DNA from: Halopenitus persicus
GTDB taxonomy: Archaea; Halobacteriota; Halobacteria; Halobacteriales; Haloferacaceae
Reading direction: 5' to 3'
DNA length: 64,000 bases
NCBI RefSeq assembly: GCF_900107205.1
Contig: NZ_FNPC01000003.1
Coordinates: 186,001-250,000, forward strand
Shown: positions 41,087-50,300 of the stretch, one piece after another
Numbering within the stretch: the first letter of the stretch is position 1
How the letters are laid out: every line of letters begins with the position of its first letter
Notes under the pieces: generated by a model
What the model was told of the DNA's origin: nothing
What the model saw: the letters and a program-made list of their open reading frames with translations, nothing else
The model's database searches: none
Made by a program: the position numbers and the translations under genes

Positions 41087-41905
41087 ATGATTCACGACGC
41101 CGACGACGCCATCACGCGAGACGGCAAGCTCCTGATCCTGGCGTACGACCACGGGCTCGAGCACGGTCCGGTCGACTTCGAGCCGAACCCGGAGACGGCG
41201 GATCCGGAGCGTGTCTTCGAGCTGGCGACCCACGACGCGGTGACCGCGCTGGCCGTCCAGAAGGGTGTCGCGGAGGCGTACTATCCGTACTACGAGTCGG
41301 ACGTCTCCCTCCTGTTGAAGATCAACGGCACCTCGAACCTCTGGATGGGCGAGCCCGACTCCGCGGTCAACTGCTCGGTCGAGTACGCCGCCGACCTGGG
41401 CGCCGACGCGATCGGCTTCACCCTCTACGGCGGCTCGAACCACGAGATCGAGATGGCCGAGGAGTTCCGCGACGCGCAGGAGGACGCCCGGGAGCACGAT
41501 ATGGGCGTCGTGATGTGGTCGTACCCGCGCGGACAGGGGCTGAAGAACGACACGAGTCCGGACACGATCGCCTACGCGGCCCGCCAGGGCCTCGAGCTCG
41601 GCGCGGACGTCGCGAAGGTGAAGTACCCCGGATCCGCCGCGGCGATGGCCGAGGCCGTCCGGATGGCGGGTCCGACGAAGGTCGTGATGTCCGGCGGCTC
41701 GAAGACCGACGACCGCTCGTTCCTCGAGACGGTCGAGTCGGCGATCGACGCCGGCGCGAAGGGACTGGCGGTCGGCCGGAACGTCTTCCAGCGGGAGAAC
41801 CCGGTCCAACTCCTCGACGCGCTCGAGGGCGTCATCTTCGAGGAGCTCCCGGCGGCCGAGGCGCTGGAGCAGGCCGGCGGGGATCCGGAGACCGCGGCCG
41901 AGTGA
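41087..41905 (+). CDS. fba: Class I fructose-bisphosphate aldolase, archaeal (DhnA) type
   Basis: A 272-aa TIM-barrel aldolase. LILAYDHGLEHGP, GADAIGFTLYGGS, MWSYPRG, the Schiff-base lysine in VAKVKYPG and VMSGGSKTDD with GLAVGRNVFQ (phosphate site) match archaeal class I FBP aldolases. The start at 41087 (MIHDADD) lies near the expected transcription start; a GTG at 41078 would add three residues. Its stop overlaps the fructose-bisphosphatase ATG (TGATG), making a gluconeogenic operon. The DHAP-independent DKFP/ADH synthase relatives are a weaker alternative. Confidence 0.9.
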   Translation: MIHDADDAITRDGKLLILAYDHGLEHGPVDFEPNPETADPERVFELATHDAVTALAVQKGVAEAYYPYYESDVSLLLKINGTSNLWMGEPDSAVNCSVEYAADLGADAIGFTLYGGSNHEIEMAEEFRDAQEDAREHDMGVVMWSYPRGQGLKNDTSPDTIAYAARQGLELGADVAKVKYPGSAAAMAEAVRMAGPTKVVMSGGSKTDDRSFLETVESAIDAGAKGLAVGRNVFQRENPVQLLDALEGVIFEELPAAEALEQAGGDPETAAE

Positions 41906-42822
41906 TGTCGGACGACGACTCCGCAGGCGACCGCACCGTTCGGGACGTCGTCGAATCGGTGTTCGACGTGGTCGCCGCCGCGGCCCCGGAGATCCGCCGG
42001 GCGCTTCCCGGCCGGCGCGTCGAGAGCGGGACGGACAACCCCTCCGGCGAGACCGTGATGGCCGCGGACGTCTATGCCGACGAGCTTTTGGCGGACCGAC
42101 TCGCCGCGGTCGACGACGTCGGGGAGTTCGCAAGCGAGGAGCGGGAGTCGGTCGCGGATGTTGGGACCGGTCTCGCGGTCGCGATCGATCCCCTCGACGG
42201 CTCCTCGAATCTCCAGTCGAACAACGCGATGGGCACCGTCGTCGGGGTCTACGACGCTTCGCTTCCCGCCTCGGGCCGGGACCTGGTGGGGGCGGGCTAC
42301 GTCCTCTACGGACCCATCACCACGATGGTCGTCGCGACCGCGGACGGCGTCCGCGAGGAGGTCGTGGAGGCGACGACCGCGCCCGGCGAGGGCGGCGAGA
42401 ATGCGGGAGGAACCGTGACCCGGTCGGTCGTCGAGGAGTCGATCGAGCTGCCCGCGGACCCGACCGTCTACGGGTTCGGCGGGCGCGTCCCCGACTGGCC
42501 GCCCGACTTCGAGTCGTACGCCCGCGAGATCGAATCGGAGCTCAAGCTGCGGTACGGCGGCGCGATGGTCGGCGACGTCAACCAGGTGCTCACCTACGGC
42601 GGGGTGTTCGCCTATCCGGCCCTGCAGAGCGCTCCCAACGGGAAGCTCCGCCTCCAGTTCGAGGCGAACCCGATCGCCTACGTCCTGGAGCAGGCGGGCG
42701 GCGCGGGATCCGACGGCGAGCGGGACCTCCTCGACGTTGAACCGGACGGGCTCCACCAGCGAGTCCCGCTCCACGTCGGCTCGGAACGGTTGATCGACCG
42801 GCTCGAGGACGCGCTGGCGTAA
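41905..42822 (+). CDS. fbp: Fructose-1,6-bisphosphatase (inositol-phosphatase superfamily)
   Basis: A 305-aa phosphatase. GETVMAADVYADELL, ASEERES and DPLDGSSNLQSNN carry the metal-binding glutamate and aspartates of class I FBPase; YGGAMVGDVNQVLTYGG and the C-terminal LRLQFEANPIAYVLEQAGG match the sugar-phosphate site. It hydrolyses fructose-1,6-bisphosphate to fructose-6-phosphate, next to the aldolase that makes its substrate. It is one-base-overlapping with fba, so the two are coupled. Confidence 0.92.
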   Translation: MSDDDSAGDRTVRDVVESVFDVVAAAAPEIRRALPGRRVESGTDNPSGETVMAADVYADELLADRLAAVDDVGEFASEERESVADVGTGLAVAIDPLDGSSNLQSNNAMGTVVGVYDASLPASGRDLVGAGYVLYGPITTMVVATADGVREEVVEATTAPGEGGENAGGTVTRSVVEESIELPADPTVYGFGGRVPDWPPDFESYAREIESELKLRYGGAMVGDVNQVLTYGGVFAYPALQSAPNGKLRLQFEANPIAYVLEQAGGAGSDGERDLLDVEPDGLHQRVPLHVGSERLIDRLEDALA

Positions 42823-42912
42823 GGCGGGACTTGGCGGCAGGATGCTTGCGGGAGAGTCCGCTCCGCCTCACTCGCCGAGAAGCCTTATTACTGCTCGGGC
42901 GGTGGGTCCGGT

Positions 42913-43653
42913 ATGTTCCGCGGGGAGGACCGGGGGGTCAGCGAGGTGCTCGGGTTCGTGCTCGTCTTCTCGCTGATCGTCGCCTCGGTCGGGATCGTCT
43001 TCACGGCCGGTCTGAGCGGCCTGCAGGACGTGCGCGACGCCGAGCGCGTCACCAACGGCGAACGCGCCATCGACGTTCTCGCGGAGAACTACGACGACGT
43101 CCTGACCGGCGCGCCCTCGCGATCGACGCAGATCCGGCTCGCGGATGCCAGCCTGCGGATCGGCGACCCCGTGACGTTCGAACTGGAGAACGAGACCGAT
43201 CCGCTGAACGTGTCGCGGATCACGTTCGCCGTCGACGACGAGGCGGTCCACTTCGTCGACGGCGCGGTCATTCGCGAGAGTCCCGGCGGGGCCGTGATGC
43301 TGCGCGAGCCGAGCGGCGTTCTCGACGCGAGGACGGTCGTCCATCGAACCCGACTCCGCACCGGCGGCGTTCCCGCGGTGGTCGGCGGCGGGGACCGTAC
43401 GGTACAGGTGCGATTGGAACGTCGCGGCCAGTCGAGCGTGCGCGTCGTGACCGCCCCGACGAGCGTGACGCACAACGTCACGACGGACGCGGACACGATC
43501 GGCGCGTGGCGTCGCCACTACGAATCCCGGGGCGGGTCGTGTGACGTGACCGAGGACGTCGAGGGGACGGGTCGTGACCGCCTCTCGTGTACGTTCACGG
43601 GCGTCGAGGAGCTCCGGATCGTGAACCACGACGTCGCGCTCTCGGTCGAGTGA
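42913..43653 (+). CDS. Pilin-like secreted protein (DUF7289-like)
   Basis: A 246-aa protein with a type IV pilin-like N-terminus: short basic leader RGEDRGVSEVLGF, then a hydrophobic helix to about residue 35, then a beta-rich, extracellular domain. Haloarchaeal pilin-like families share this RGVSxVLGxVL motif. A pair of cysteines in the C-terminal region (GGSCDV, RLSCTF) may form a disulphide. CTTATTA about 27 bp upstream is its promoter. It converges on another pilin-like gene of the pilus locus. Confidence 0.75.
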   Translation: MFRGEDRGVSEVLGFVLVFSLIVASVGIVFTAGLSGLQDVRDAERVTNGERAIDVLAENYDDVLTGAPSRSTQIRLADASLRIGDPVTFELENETDPLNVSRITFAVDDEAVHFVDGAVIRESPGGAVMLREPSGVLDARTVVHRTRLRTGGVPAVVGGGDRTVQVRLERRGQSSVRVVTAPTSVTHNVTTDADTIGAWRRHYESRGGSCDVTEDVEGTGRDRLSCTFTGVEELRIVNHDVALSVE

Positions 43654-43654
43654 T

Positions 43655-43736
43655 CCGGCGAACTCGACGATAGGCCGTTCTCAGGCGAACTCCAGGATAC
43701 GCCATTCTCAGGCGAACTCGACGACGACGCCGTTCT
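43655..43736. repeat. Three copies of a 27-28-bp unit between convergent pilin genes
   Basis: Units starting CCGGCGAACTCGACGATAGG, CAGGCGAACTCCAGGATACG and CAGGCGAACTCGACGACGAC (about 43655, 43682 and 43709) follow one another. The third copy encodes the last residues (VVVEFA) and stop of the minus-strand pilin; the other two fill the spacer. Confidence 0.75.
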
Positions 43737-45195
43737 CGGTGATGTGGAGGTAGGTGATGTACCGCCCTTCCCCGCTCGCGTCGTATCTGAGCGTCAACGC
43801 GGAGGAGTCGGGATCGAGCTGATTGCCCTCGCCGTTGCCGCCGGTCGCGTACTCGACCTCGAGGTCGAAGCTCGGGCCGAGCTGCGCGGCGTAGTAGCCC
43901 ACGGGCTCTATCACGGCGATCGATTCGCCGTCGCTCCGCGTCACCTCGTTGCCGTCCGTGCCGACGATCGTCGCGTCGTCGTTCACGCTCCCCCAGTCGT
44001 AGACGGCGTCGTCGGGAGCCGAATCCGTGGTGTAGGTGAACTCCTCCGTGCTGGCGAAATCGACCGTCAGGTCGCCGTCGCCGCTACAGCCGGCGAATTC
44101 GTTGTCCGGCTCGGTGCCGGTCGAATCACGCAGCCGCCAGTGGTGTGTGTCGGTCCCGTTGCCGTAGAGGATATGCGTATCGAAGGTCGCCTCGCATATC
44201 GGCGTCCCCGCTCCCTGTCCGTTGTCGAACTCGAGCAGGGCCTCGAACCGCCGATCGCCGTTCTCGGCGTGGAAGCTGACCCACGCGTTGTTCGGGTTTG
44301 AGATCGCCAATTCCGTCGAGAAGTCCTCGAGGGCTCCCTCGCCGGCCAGTCCTCGGACCGGGACCGACCCGCCGTCGCCGGGCCACTCGAAGACCCCGCC
44401 GCCGCCGATCGCCTCGAGCTCGAGGAACACGGTGCGGCTCGTGTCGACGTCGTCGGTGACGTCGGCGGGAAGGTCCGCGGGATTGACGACGTTGCCGGTC
44501 GTTCGGCGCTCGAAGTACTCCCGCCAGCCGTCGTGGTAGTCGCTCTCGACGGCGACGACGACCGAGCCGTTCGTGACGGGATTCGTGGAGTCCGGATCCG
44601 CGGGGTCCGGGAACACCCGGGTCGTCCCGTCGCCGGTCAGTCGAACCCGCGAGGGGCCGCCGCTCGCCACCGTCTCGCCGGCGGTCACCGAAACGATCGG
44701 GAGGGTCAACGTGGCACCGCGGTAGTGGAACTGCGGCGGGGAGACCATCCGGGCCGCGCCGCCGCCGTCGGTCCGCCAGACGCCGCCGCCCTGATACGCG
44801 ACGGTGTGGTTCCCGTTCCGGTAGACGACCGACCCGAGTGTACTGTCCGCGAGGGTGTGTGCCTGGTCGTTCCCGCTTTCGTTCACGTGCCACACCTGCA
44901 TCCGGCCGGCCTCCTCCGCGACCGCCATCGTCCCCTCCGTGTCGCCGGTCGCCATCGATTGGGTCCCCGTCTCGCCGAGGGCGACCATCGACGCCTGCGA
45001 GGCGAACTGGGTCATCACGTGCTCGCTCCGCTCGACGTCGGCCGTTTGCTGGGTGTCCGTGATCGCGGCTGACCCGAACGTGACCACGGTGAGCGTCCCG
45101 ACGAGGGTGATCCCGATCAGGAGCACGACGCCGATCGGCGCGGTGGCCGCTCGGTCCGCTCCGTCCCCCCGAAGATGTCCCCCGACGCCCGTCAT
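43708..45195 (-). CDS. Large pilin-like protein (DUF7289-like)
   Basis: A 495-aa protein. The N-terminus RAATAPIGVVLLIGITLVG is a single hydrophobic helix of the pilin kind and is followed by a heptad-like region (DTQQTADVERSEHVMTQFAS) and a long Gly/Thr-rich extracellular domain with few cysteines (CEATF, AGCSGDG). It closes the minus-strand pilus locus but is separated from it by a 130-bp spacer with its own TTAAG promoter about 30 bp upstream. It may be a minor pilin or adhesin. Confidence 0.7.
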   Translation of the reverse strand: MTGVGGHLRGDGADRAATAPIGVVLLIGITLVGTLTVVTFGSAAITDTQQTADVERSEHVMTQFASQASMVALGETGTQSMATGDTEGTMAVAEEAGRMQVWHVNESGNDQAHTLADSTLGSVVYRNGNHTVAYQGGGVWRTDGGGAARMVSPPQFHYRGATLTLPIVSVTAGETVASGGPSRVRLTGDGTTRVFPDPADPDSTNPVTNGSVVVAVESDYHDGWREYFERRTTGNVVNPADLPADVTDDVDTSRTVFLELEAIGGGGVFEWPGDGGSVPVRGLAGEGALEDFSTELAISNPNNAWVSFHAENGDRRFEALLEFDNGQGAGTPICEATFDTHILYGNGTDTHHWRLRDSTGTEPDNEFAGCSGDGDLTVDFASTEEFTYTTDSAPDDAVYDWGSVNDDATIVGTDGNEVTRSDGESIAVIEPVGYYAAQLGPSFDLEVEYATGGNGEGNQLDPDSSALTLRYDASGEGRYITYLHITENGVVVEFA

Positions 45196-45270
45196 ATGGG
45201 CGCCAGTACGCCGCGACCGGCCTTAAGGGTACGCCCGAGGCGATGGCGCGCCGAACGGTCTCGGGAGCTC

Positions 45271-45320
45271 GGACGAGCCACTCGGAGCGCTACTTGGACG
45301 AGCCACTCGGAGCGCTACTT
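45271..45320. repeat. Perfect 25-bp tandem duplication
   Basis: A 25-bp unit starting GGACGAGCCACTCGGAGCGC occurs at 45271-45295 and, without mismatch, at 45296-45320. It begins upstream of the large pilin promoter and ends 5 bp before the stop of the next pilus gene. Confidence 0.85.
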
Positions 45321-45325
45321 GGGAA

Positions 45326-45823
45326 CTACCCGATCGCTCCGCGCTCGAGCTGGAGCTCCCCGCTCCCGTCGTCGTATCGGATCACGACCGGGCCGCCGGC
45401 GACGGAGGCGTCGCTGACGGGGGTGTGCGTCACGACTCGCGTCGTGTACGTCGCCGACCCGTCGGTGTTCTCGAGGTGGATCGTGGCTGTGTACGGCGGA
45501 TCGCCGCCCGCCGATCCCGTCACGCGGACGGTATATCCACCGCCGGCGATCCGCGATCGGAGCGGAACGGCGACTTCGACCGTCGGCGATGCGGACGATC
45601 CCGCGGCTTCGACCAGCCGATCGGCGTCGGCATAGCCCGTGGCCACCCGCTCGCCCGCCACCTCGAAGCCGGTCGTTGCCGCCGCAGTCTGCTGGTCGGC
45701 GAGCACGTTCCCGCCGGCGACGAACAGCCCCGAGACGAGCAGCGAGGCGATGACCAGCCCGAGGACGTAGCCGACCACGGTCGAGACGCCGCGTTCGTCG
45801 CCGGCGAGTCGCTTACACACCAT
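45326..45823 (-). CDS. Pilin-like protein (DUF7266-like)
   Basis: A 165-aa protein with leader DERGVSTVVGYVLGLVIAS, the haloarchaeal type III pilin signature with a class III-like peptidase site before the hydrophobic helix, then a beta-rich domain. It overlaps the preceding gene by 11 bp. The family is, from memory, DUF7266, part of a conserved set of pilin-like proteins downstream of a secretion ATPase and platform protein. Confidence 0.72.
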   Translation of the reverse strand: MVCKRLAGDERGVSTVVGYVLGLVIASLLVSGLFVAGGNVLADQQTAAATTGFEVAGERVATGYADADRLVEAAGSSASPTVEVAVPLRSRIAGGGYTVRVTGSAGGDPPYTATIHLENTDGSATYTTRVVTHTPVSDASVAGGPVVIRYDDGSGELQLERGAIG

Positions 45824-46889
45824 CGTACGGTGCCTCCCCCGGGGCGACCCGGATCGAGGTCTCGTACCGGACGTCCTCGGACCGGTACCGGACGTCGTAG
45901 CTCACGTCGTAGACGACCGCCTCGATGATCGGATCTCCGTCGTCCGGGTCGGCGGGGTCGTCGTAGGCGTCGCTCGGCGTGCTGTCGATCGATCCGGCCG
46001 GTTCGTTCACCTGCAGGTCGTACGACCCCGTGACTGCGTCGCCGTTCCAGTAGGCGATCGAGTGATCGCGACCGACGGAGGCGAAGAACGAGTCGTCGAA
46101 GGTCGTCGTGTCTTCGGGGTCGTCGCCCGGAGCGACGGTGCCGTTGGTGACGTCGACGACGATCGTCCCCGATCCGACACAGACCGGGTCGGAGAGGTCG
46201 GCGTCGTCGGCAGCCGCATCGACGGCGCCGTCGACGTCCCGACGGACGAGACAGCTCTTGCTTGAATCGTCCGGGTTCTCGTACAGGTGGAGCGCGTGTG
46301 CGTCGCCGAACGCGACGAAGAACGAGTCGGTGACGTTCGCCGGATCGCCATCGGGATCGATCGACTCGCTGGGGTCGGCCTCGATCGTGTAGTTCCGAAC
46401 GCTGACGGACGTCGCGAGCGTCCAATTGTGTCGCGAGGGGTTTTCGGCCGGGTGGAAGTGGTCGTCCGTGCCGGTCGGCTCGTCGCTGATCCTGGATCCG
46501 TCCGTCGTCGCCACGCCCGTGACGGTCGTCACTCGCCCGCGTCTCGCCGCGTGCCGGGTGGAGGCGTTCTCCCAGGCGGTGATCCCGTCCTCGACGGTTG
46601 CGCTCAGCGTCGCGTGGGTCGCGGTGCCGTCGTGGTCGTTCGCCGACGCGAGGAGGCGTTCGCCGACGTCGGCGGCCATCCCGTGATATTCTATCGGGAC
46701 GTCGGCGTCGGCGCCGGCGTCGCGGGTCGCGAGGGTGCCGGAGTAGATGACGCTGTTCAAAAGCACCGCCAGCGTGACGAACAGGACCGCGAGAACGATC
46801 GCGGCGACGAGGAACAGCTGGCCGCGGTCGGTTCGCGACTCCGTGCTGGTGTGTGTGTCACTCTCCGGAACCACACTCACATCCGCCAT
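45813..46889 (-). CDS. Pilin-like protein (DUF7261-like)
   Basis: A 358-aa protein with one N-terminal hydrophobic helix (DRGQLFLVAAIVLAVLFVTL, residues about 20-40) and a large extracellular domain with DTHTSTESRT before it. GQLFLVAAIVLAV resembles tight-adherence pseudopilins. It overlaps the preceding gene by 13 bp and the following by 11 bp, so the set is one operon. Confidence 0.72.
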   Translation of the reverse strand: MADVSVVPESDTHTSTESRTDRGQLFLVAAIVLAVLFVTLAVLLNSVIYSGTLATRDAGADADVPIEYHGMAADVGERLLASANDHDGTATHATLSATVEDGITAWENASTRHAARRGRVTTVTGVATTDGSRISDEPTGTDDHFHPAENPSRHNWTLATSVSVRNYTIEADPSESIDPDGDPANVTDSFFVAFGDAHALHLYENPDDSSKSCLVRRDVDGAVDAAADDADLSDPVCVGSGTIVVDVTNGTVAPGDDPEDTTTFDDSFFASVGRDHSIAYWNGDAVTGSYDLQVNEPAGSIDSTPSDAYDDPADPDDGDPIIEAVVYDVSYDVRYRSEDVRYETSIRVAPGEAPYDGV

Positions 46890-47509
46890 ACCGTCACCTC
46901 CACCTCGACCACGTTGAACGCCGGCGAGTCCGCGCCGTCGACGTCGCGGTCGACGAAGTAGGTCCCGTTGCTCGCGGCCTCGGCAACCGTCTCGCCGGTC
47001 GCGCTCCCGTCGGCCGCGCGGATCGCGTCGGCCTCGAACAGCGTCACCTGGTGGGTCGCCGTCGCGGCGTGGTCGCTCGGCGTGCCCAGTTCGATGAGCG
47101 GCTGCCGACGGCGGTCGCCGTCGTGGAGGTAGTAGAGGTTCACGTTGACCGCGGTCCCGCGGTCGAGGAACGTCTCCGAGAGGGCCGGCGCGAACGCCGG
47201 CACGTTCGGTCCGGTCGGGATCCGTCCGTCGTACTGTCCCTTCCCTCCGGTCGCGCCGTGGAACCGATCGTCCTCGGCGGAGGTGTTGTAGTACAGCAGC
47301 GTTCGTTTGAGGCTCCCGTTCTCGGCCTCCCCCGCGAGCAGCCCCTGCGCCAGCTCGGCCTGCTGGGTCTCGATGTGCTGGTTCGAGGTACTGCCGGACA
47401 GCGGCGTCACCGCCGTCACCTGCAGCGCGAACAGGATCGCCGAGAGCAACACGATCGCGGCCGCGACCGCCTCGAGGGTGTGTGCCTGTCCGCGCGAGTC
47501 GCGACCCAT
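46877..47509 (-). CDS. Pilin-like protein (DUF7288-like)
   Basis: A 210-aa protein. RGQAHTLEAVAAAIVLLSAI is a pilin-like leader and helix starting at residue 6; the Glu in the fifth position of the helix is typical of pilins. The rest is soluble and extracellular. The stop of the preceding gene is only 1 nt away. Confidence 0.75.
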   Translation of the reverse strand: MGRDSRGQAHTLEAVAAAIVLLSAILFALQVTAVTPLSGSTSNQHIETQQAELAQGLLAGEAENGSLKRTLLYYNTSAEDDRFHGATGGKGQYDGRIPTGPNVPAFAPALSETFLDRGTAVNVNLYYLHDGDRRRQPLIELGTPSDHAATATHQVTLFEADAIRAADGSATGETVAEAASNGTYFVDRDVDGADSPAFNVVEVEVTVWRM

Positions 47510-47510
47510 C

Positions 47511-48128
47511 TCACCACACCCTCACGACCAGCCGGTAGGTCCGCTGCTGTCCGGTCCCGTCATCGAGAAGGACGATCCGGCGTGCGACGGTCACCGTGCC
47601 GATCCCGTCGGGGTCGGGGCCGGCAGCGGGCGTGACGGACGTACCGTCATAGGACAGGCTCGGCGGAGACCCGCCGACTGACCGGGGTTCGATCGTCACG
47701 TTCACGACGTGGTCGGTCGCGAGCGCCTCGGCGGGCGTCGTGGCTCCCTCATCGAATCGGCAGTCGGCGCCTTTCGGTTCGTCCTGTTCCAGCTGCCGGA
47801 AGAACGCGGCCGTGCACGTTTCGTTCAGCCGATTGCCGTCGGCGGGATGCCCGAGCACGTCGCCGGACAGCGACTCGGCGAACCGGTCGGCGGCCTGGGT
47901 GGGATCGACGTCCTCGAACGGCGTCATCATTCCCGGGAGGAACGCGACGACGAACACCACGACGATGAGGAACGTGCTCGCGCCGATCGCGAAATCGAGC
48001 GTGGTCTGTGCGCGTCCGTCCGTCCGCGTCGCTTCACGTCCGTCCGTCCGCGTCGCTTCACCCCGGTTCGTTCGCGTCGATTCATCGAGATCCATCCGTG
48101 TTACCGCGCCGAGATCCATCCGTGTCAC
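47511..48128 (-). CDS. Pilin-like protein with repeated N-terminus (DUF7287-like)
   Basis: A 205-aa protein. The GTG start at 48128 overlaps the platform-protein stop (GTGA); ATGs at 48119 and 48095 are alternatives. About 38 residues of internal repeats (TRMDLGAVTRMDLDE, then EATRTDGREATRTDGR) precede the pilin-like helix AQTTLDFAIGASTFLIVVVF, a longer leader than its neighbours have. The helix is followed by a soluble domain with two cysteines (NETCTAAF, GADCRF). Confidence 0.72.
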   Translation of the reverse strand: MTRMDLGAVTRMDLDESTRTNRGEATRTDGREATRTDGRAQTTLDFAIGASTFLIVVVFVVAFLPGMMTPFEDVDPTQAADRFAESLSGDVLGHPADGNRLNETCTAAFFRQLEQDEPKGADCRFDEGATTPAEALATDHVVNVTIEPRSVGGSPPSLSYDGTSVTPAAGPDPDGIGTVTVARRIVLLDDGTGQQRTYRLVVRVW

Positions 48129-50164
48129 CCCACGTAGATCCACGTCGCGAGGGCGATGCTCAACAGCACGATCACGAACTTGACGCCGGAGATGATGTCG
48201 GCGTTGCGGATGTAGCCGCTGATGAACCCCGAGAGGATCGCCTGGATCGTCACGGCGTGGAAGAACAGCAGCGACAGGAGCTCGGGGTTGACGCCGCCGC
48301 CGAAGTCCATCTCCCCGGCCTGGTTGCCGCTCGCGGCGGCGTCGCCGCCGGAGTCGACGAGCTGGGCCATCACGTCGATGAACTGCGTCTGGAGGATCGC
48401 CATCACCCCGAGCAGGGTCACGTAGGTCATCAGGATGATCGCCACCTGCATCCGGGTGCGCGACTTCCGCTCGCGGTCGATGTCGTCCTGGTTCTCCGAG
48501 GCCTGCGCCGCGGTCGTCAACACGTCCGTGATCTGGGAGGAGGCCTCCTGTGCCTCCGAGATCAGCTTGACCGTCCGGGCGAGCCGGGGGATGTGGTACT
48601 TGTTGTTGAACTCGATGAACGCCTCCCGGAGGCTCATCCCGTAGTTCACCTTCGCGTACATCACGTCGAACTCGTCGGCGAGCTTCCCGGAGGAGGTCTC
48701 CGAGACCGTTCGGATCGACTCCAACAGGGTCTGGCCCGTGTCGTTGGCCGAGGAGAGCTTCCGGAGGTTCTCGGAGAGCTTTCCGACGATCGCCGTCCGT
48801 GACCGCTCGTGCCACTCGTGGAACACGGCCAGCGGAACGAGGGTGAGATACAGCGGGACGTACGCCCAGATGACGGTGCTCCAGACCGGTCGCGCGATCC
48901 AGGCGTCGACGGTCGTGGGCGCGGCGCCGAGCACGACCGCGTTCGCGACCAGGACGACGGCGGCGGGAACGGTCAACACCAGCGTGTACAGGGGGTTCTG
49001 CTTGAAGAACAGGTGCGGCTGTTTGAGCAGCTCCAGCGTCTTGTGGGTTCCCTCGCGGCCCTTGATGCGGTCGAAGACCGAGTGTCGGCCGACGAATCCC
49101 TCGACGAGGCCGAGATGGAACAGCCCCTCCTTGCTCGTCGTCTCCAGGCGGTCGCTGCCGTCGCCCGGCCGGAGGTAGCCGTCGCCGGGCTCGTCCTGTT
49201 TCACCGTCGAGACGAGCACGAGGAACCCGACGCCGGTCAGCGGAATGAGCAGGTAGACGGTCGCGTACAGCAGCCGGTCGTCGGAATCGCCCATCATCCC
49301 CATGATGACGAGGAGGATGATGAGCAACAGCGGGAACAGCGAGAGCGTCATGTACATCTCGCCGAACAGCTCGAGCGTCTCGAGGGTCATCTCCTGTTGC
49401 TGTTTGGCCGTTCGGAGGTGTTTCTCCTTCTTGTCGCTCAGGAACCGCTCCATATCCCCTCCGGAGTTGACGATCGAGAGCATGTCGGTGAGAAACTGCG
49501 AGAGCTCCTCGGAGGGCGTCTCCATCGACTGCTGCCGGATGGCGTTCCGGTAGTCGGTGCCGAAGTACTCGGTCTCGTTGACGATGCTCTGGAACTCCCG
49601 CGAGACCTCGCCGTAGGTGTCCTCGGCGGCCGCCATCGCCCGGAGGATCTCGAGTTGATTCAGCCCGCCGACCGACAGCGCGTACATGAACGACACCGAG
49701 TCGGCAAGCAGCATATCGATCTCCCGCTTGCGCGACGACGAGCGCGAGTACGGGACCACGAGCAGGCTTCCGAACCCGAGCACGAACCCGATCGACCCGA
49801 AGACCAGTCCGGCGATGAACACCGCCGTCGGAACGGCAAGCGACCGAAGGAACGCCGCGAGCTCCGGGTCCGGAACCGGAATGCCGAGCCGAACCGCGTT
49901 CGGGTCCACGATGCCGACCGCGAAGGCCGTATAGCTGGCGAACGATCCGACCACCCAGAGCACGAGGCCGGTGAGAATCCCGATCCCGAGCGCCTTCGAG
50001 ACGTACAGCTCGACGGTGTCGGTCATCCGTGCCTCGGTCAGCTTCGCCTCGATGTCCGCGACGAAGTCGCCGTCCGGGTCGAAGACGAGCTGAAAGACGG
50101 GGTAGAACGCGGTCCCGAGCAGGTCCGTGCCGGTCGCGGCCTCCTCGGGTCCCGAGACGCTCAT
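48125..50164 (-). CDS. Type II/IV secretion platform protein (TadC/PilC family)
   Basis: A 679-aa inner-membrane platform with two T2SSF domains, each with the four-helix cytoplasmic bundle and membrane helices: one around residues 130-260 (LADSVSFMYALSVGGL, MEMP-like QSMETPSEELSQF) and the other about 480-610 (FMAKVNYGMSLREAF). It drives pilus or flagellum-like assembly with the upstream ATPase. The duplicated-domain size (about 680 aa) is typical for archaeal TadC-like proteins. It is 136 bp downstream of the ATPase gene. Confidence 0.88.
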   Translation of the reverse strand: MSVSGPEEAATGTDLLGTAFYPVFQLVFDPDGDFVADIEAKLTEARMTDTVELYVSKALGIGILTGLVLWVVGSFASYTAFAVGIVDPNAVRLGIPVPDPELAAFLRSLAVPTAVFIAGLVFGSIGFVLGFGSLLVVPYSRSSSRKREIDMLLADSVSFMYALSVGGLNQLEILRAMAAAEDTYGEVSREFQSIVNETEYFGTDYRNAIRQQSMETPSEELSQFLTDMLSIVNSGGDMERFLSDKKEKHLRTAKQQQEMTLETLELFGEMYMTLSLFPLLLIILLVIMGMMGDSDDRLLYATVYLLIPLTGVGFLVLVSTVKQDEPGDGYLRPGDGSDRLETTSKEGLFHLGLVEGFVGRHSVFDRIKGREGTHKTLELLKQPHLFFKQNPLYTLVLTVPAAVVLVANAVVLGAAPTTVDAWIARPVWSTVIWAYVPLYLTLVPLAVFHEWHERSRTAIVGKLSENLRKLSSANDTGQTLLESIRTVSETSSGKLADEFDVMYAKVNYGMSLREAFIEFNNKYHIPRLARTVKLISEAQEASSQITDVLTTAAQASENQDDIDRERKSRTRMQVAIILMTYVTLLGVMAILQTQFIDVMAQLVDSGGDAAASGNQAGEMDFGGGVNPELLSLLFFHAVTIQAILSGFISGYIRNADIISGVKFVIVLLSIALATWIYVG

Positions 50165-50183
50165 CGGTCCGTCACTCCCCGTC

Positions 50184-50245
50184 GGTGGTCGCTCTGCTTC
50201 CGCCGGCTCTGCTTCCGCCGGTGGTCGCTCTGCTTCCGCCGGTGG
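50184..50245. repeat. Direct repeats between ATPase and platform genes
   Basis: GGTGGTCGCTCTGCTTCCGC occurs at 50184 and 50220, with a partial GCTCTGCTTCCGCC copy between them. These 62 bp occupy nearly half of the 136-bp spacer. Confidence 0.75.
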
Positions 50246-50300
50246 CGACTCCTCCTCCGCCGTCGATCACTCGGTAAGACGTGTGGGGGCGGCGCGGCGG

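Noticed and set aside
46007-46351. Ser/Thr/Arg-rich minus-strand frame within the DUF7261-like gene
   Set aside because: It is an alternate frame inside a pilin-like gene that has a proper leader and overlaps both neighbours in operon fashion.
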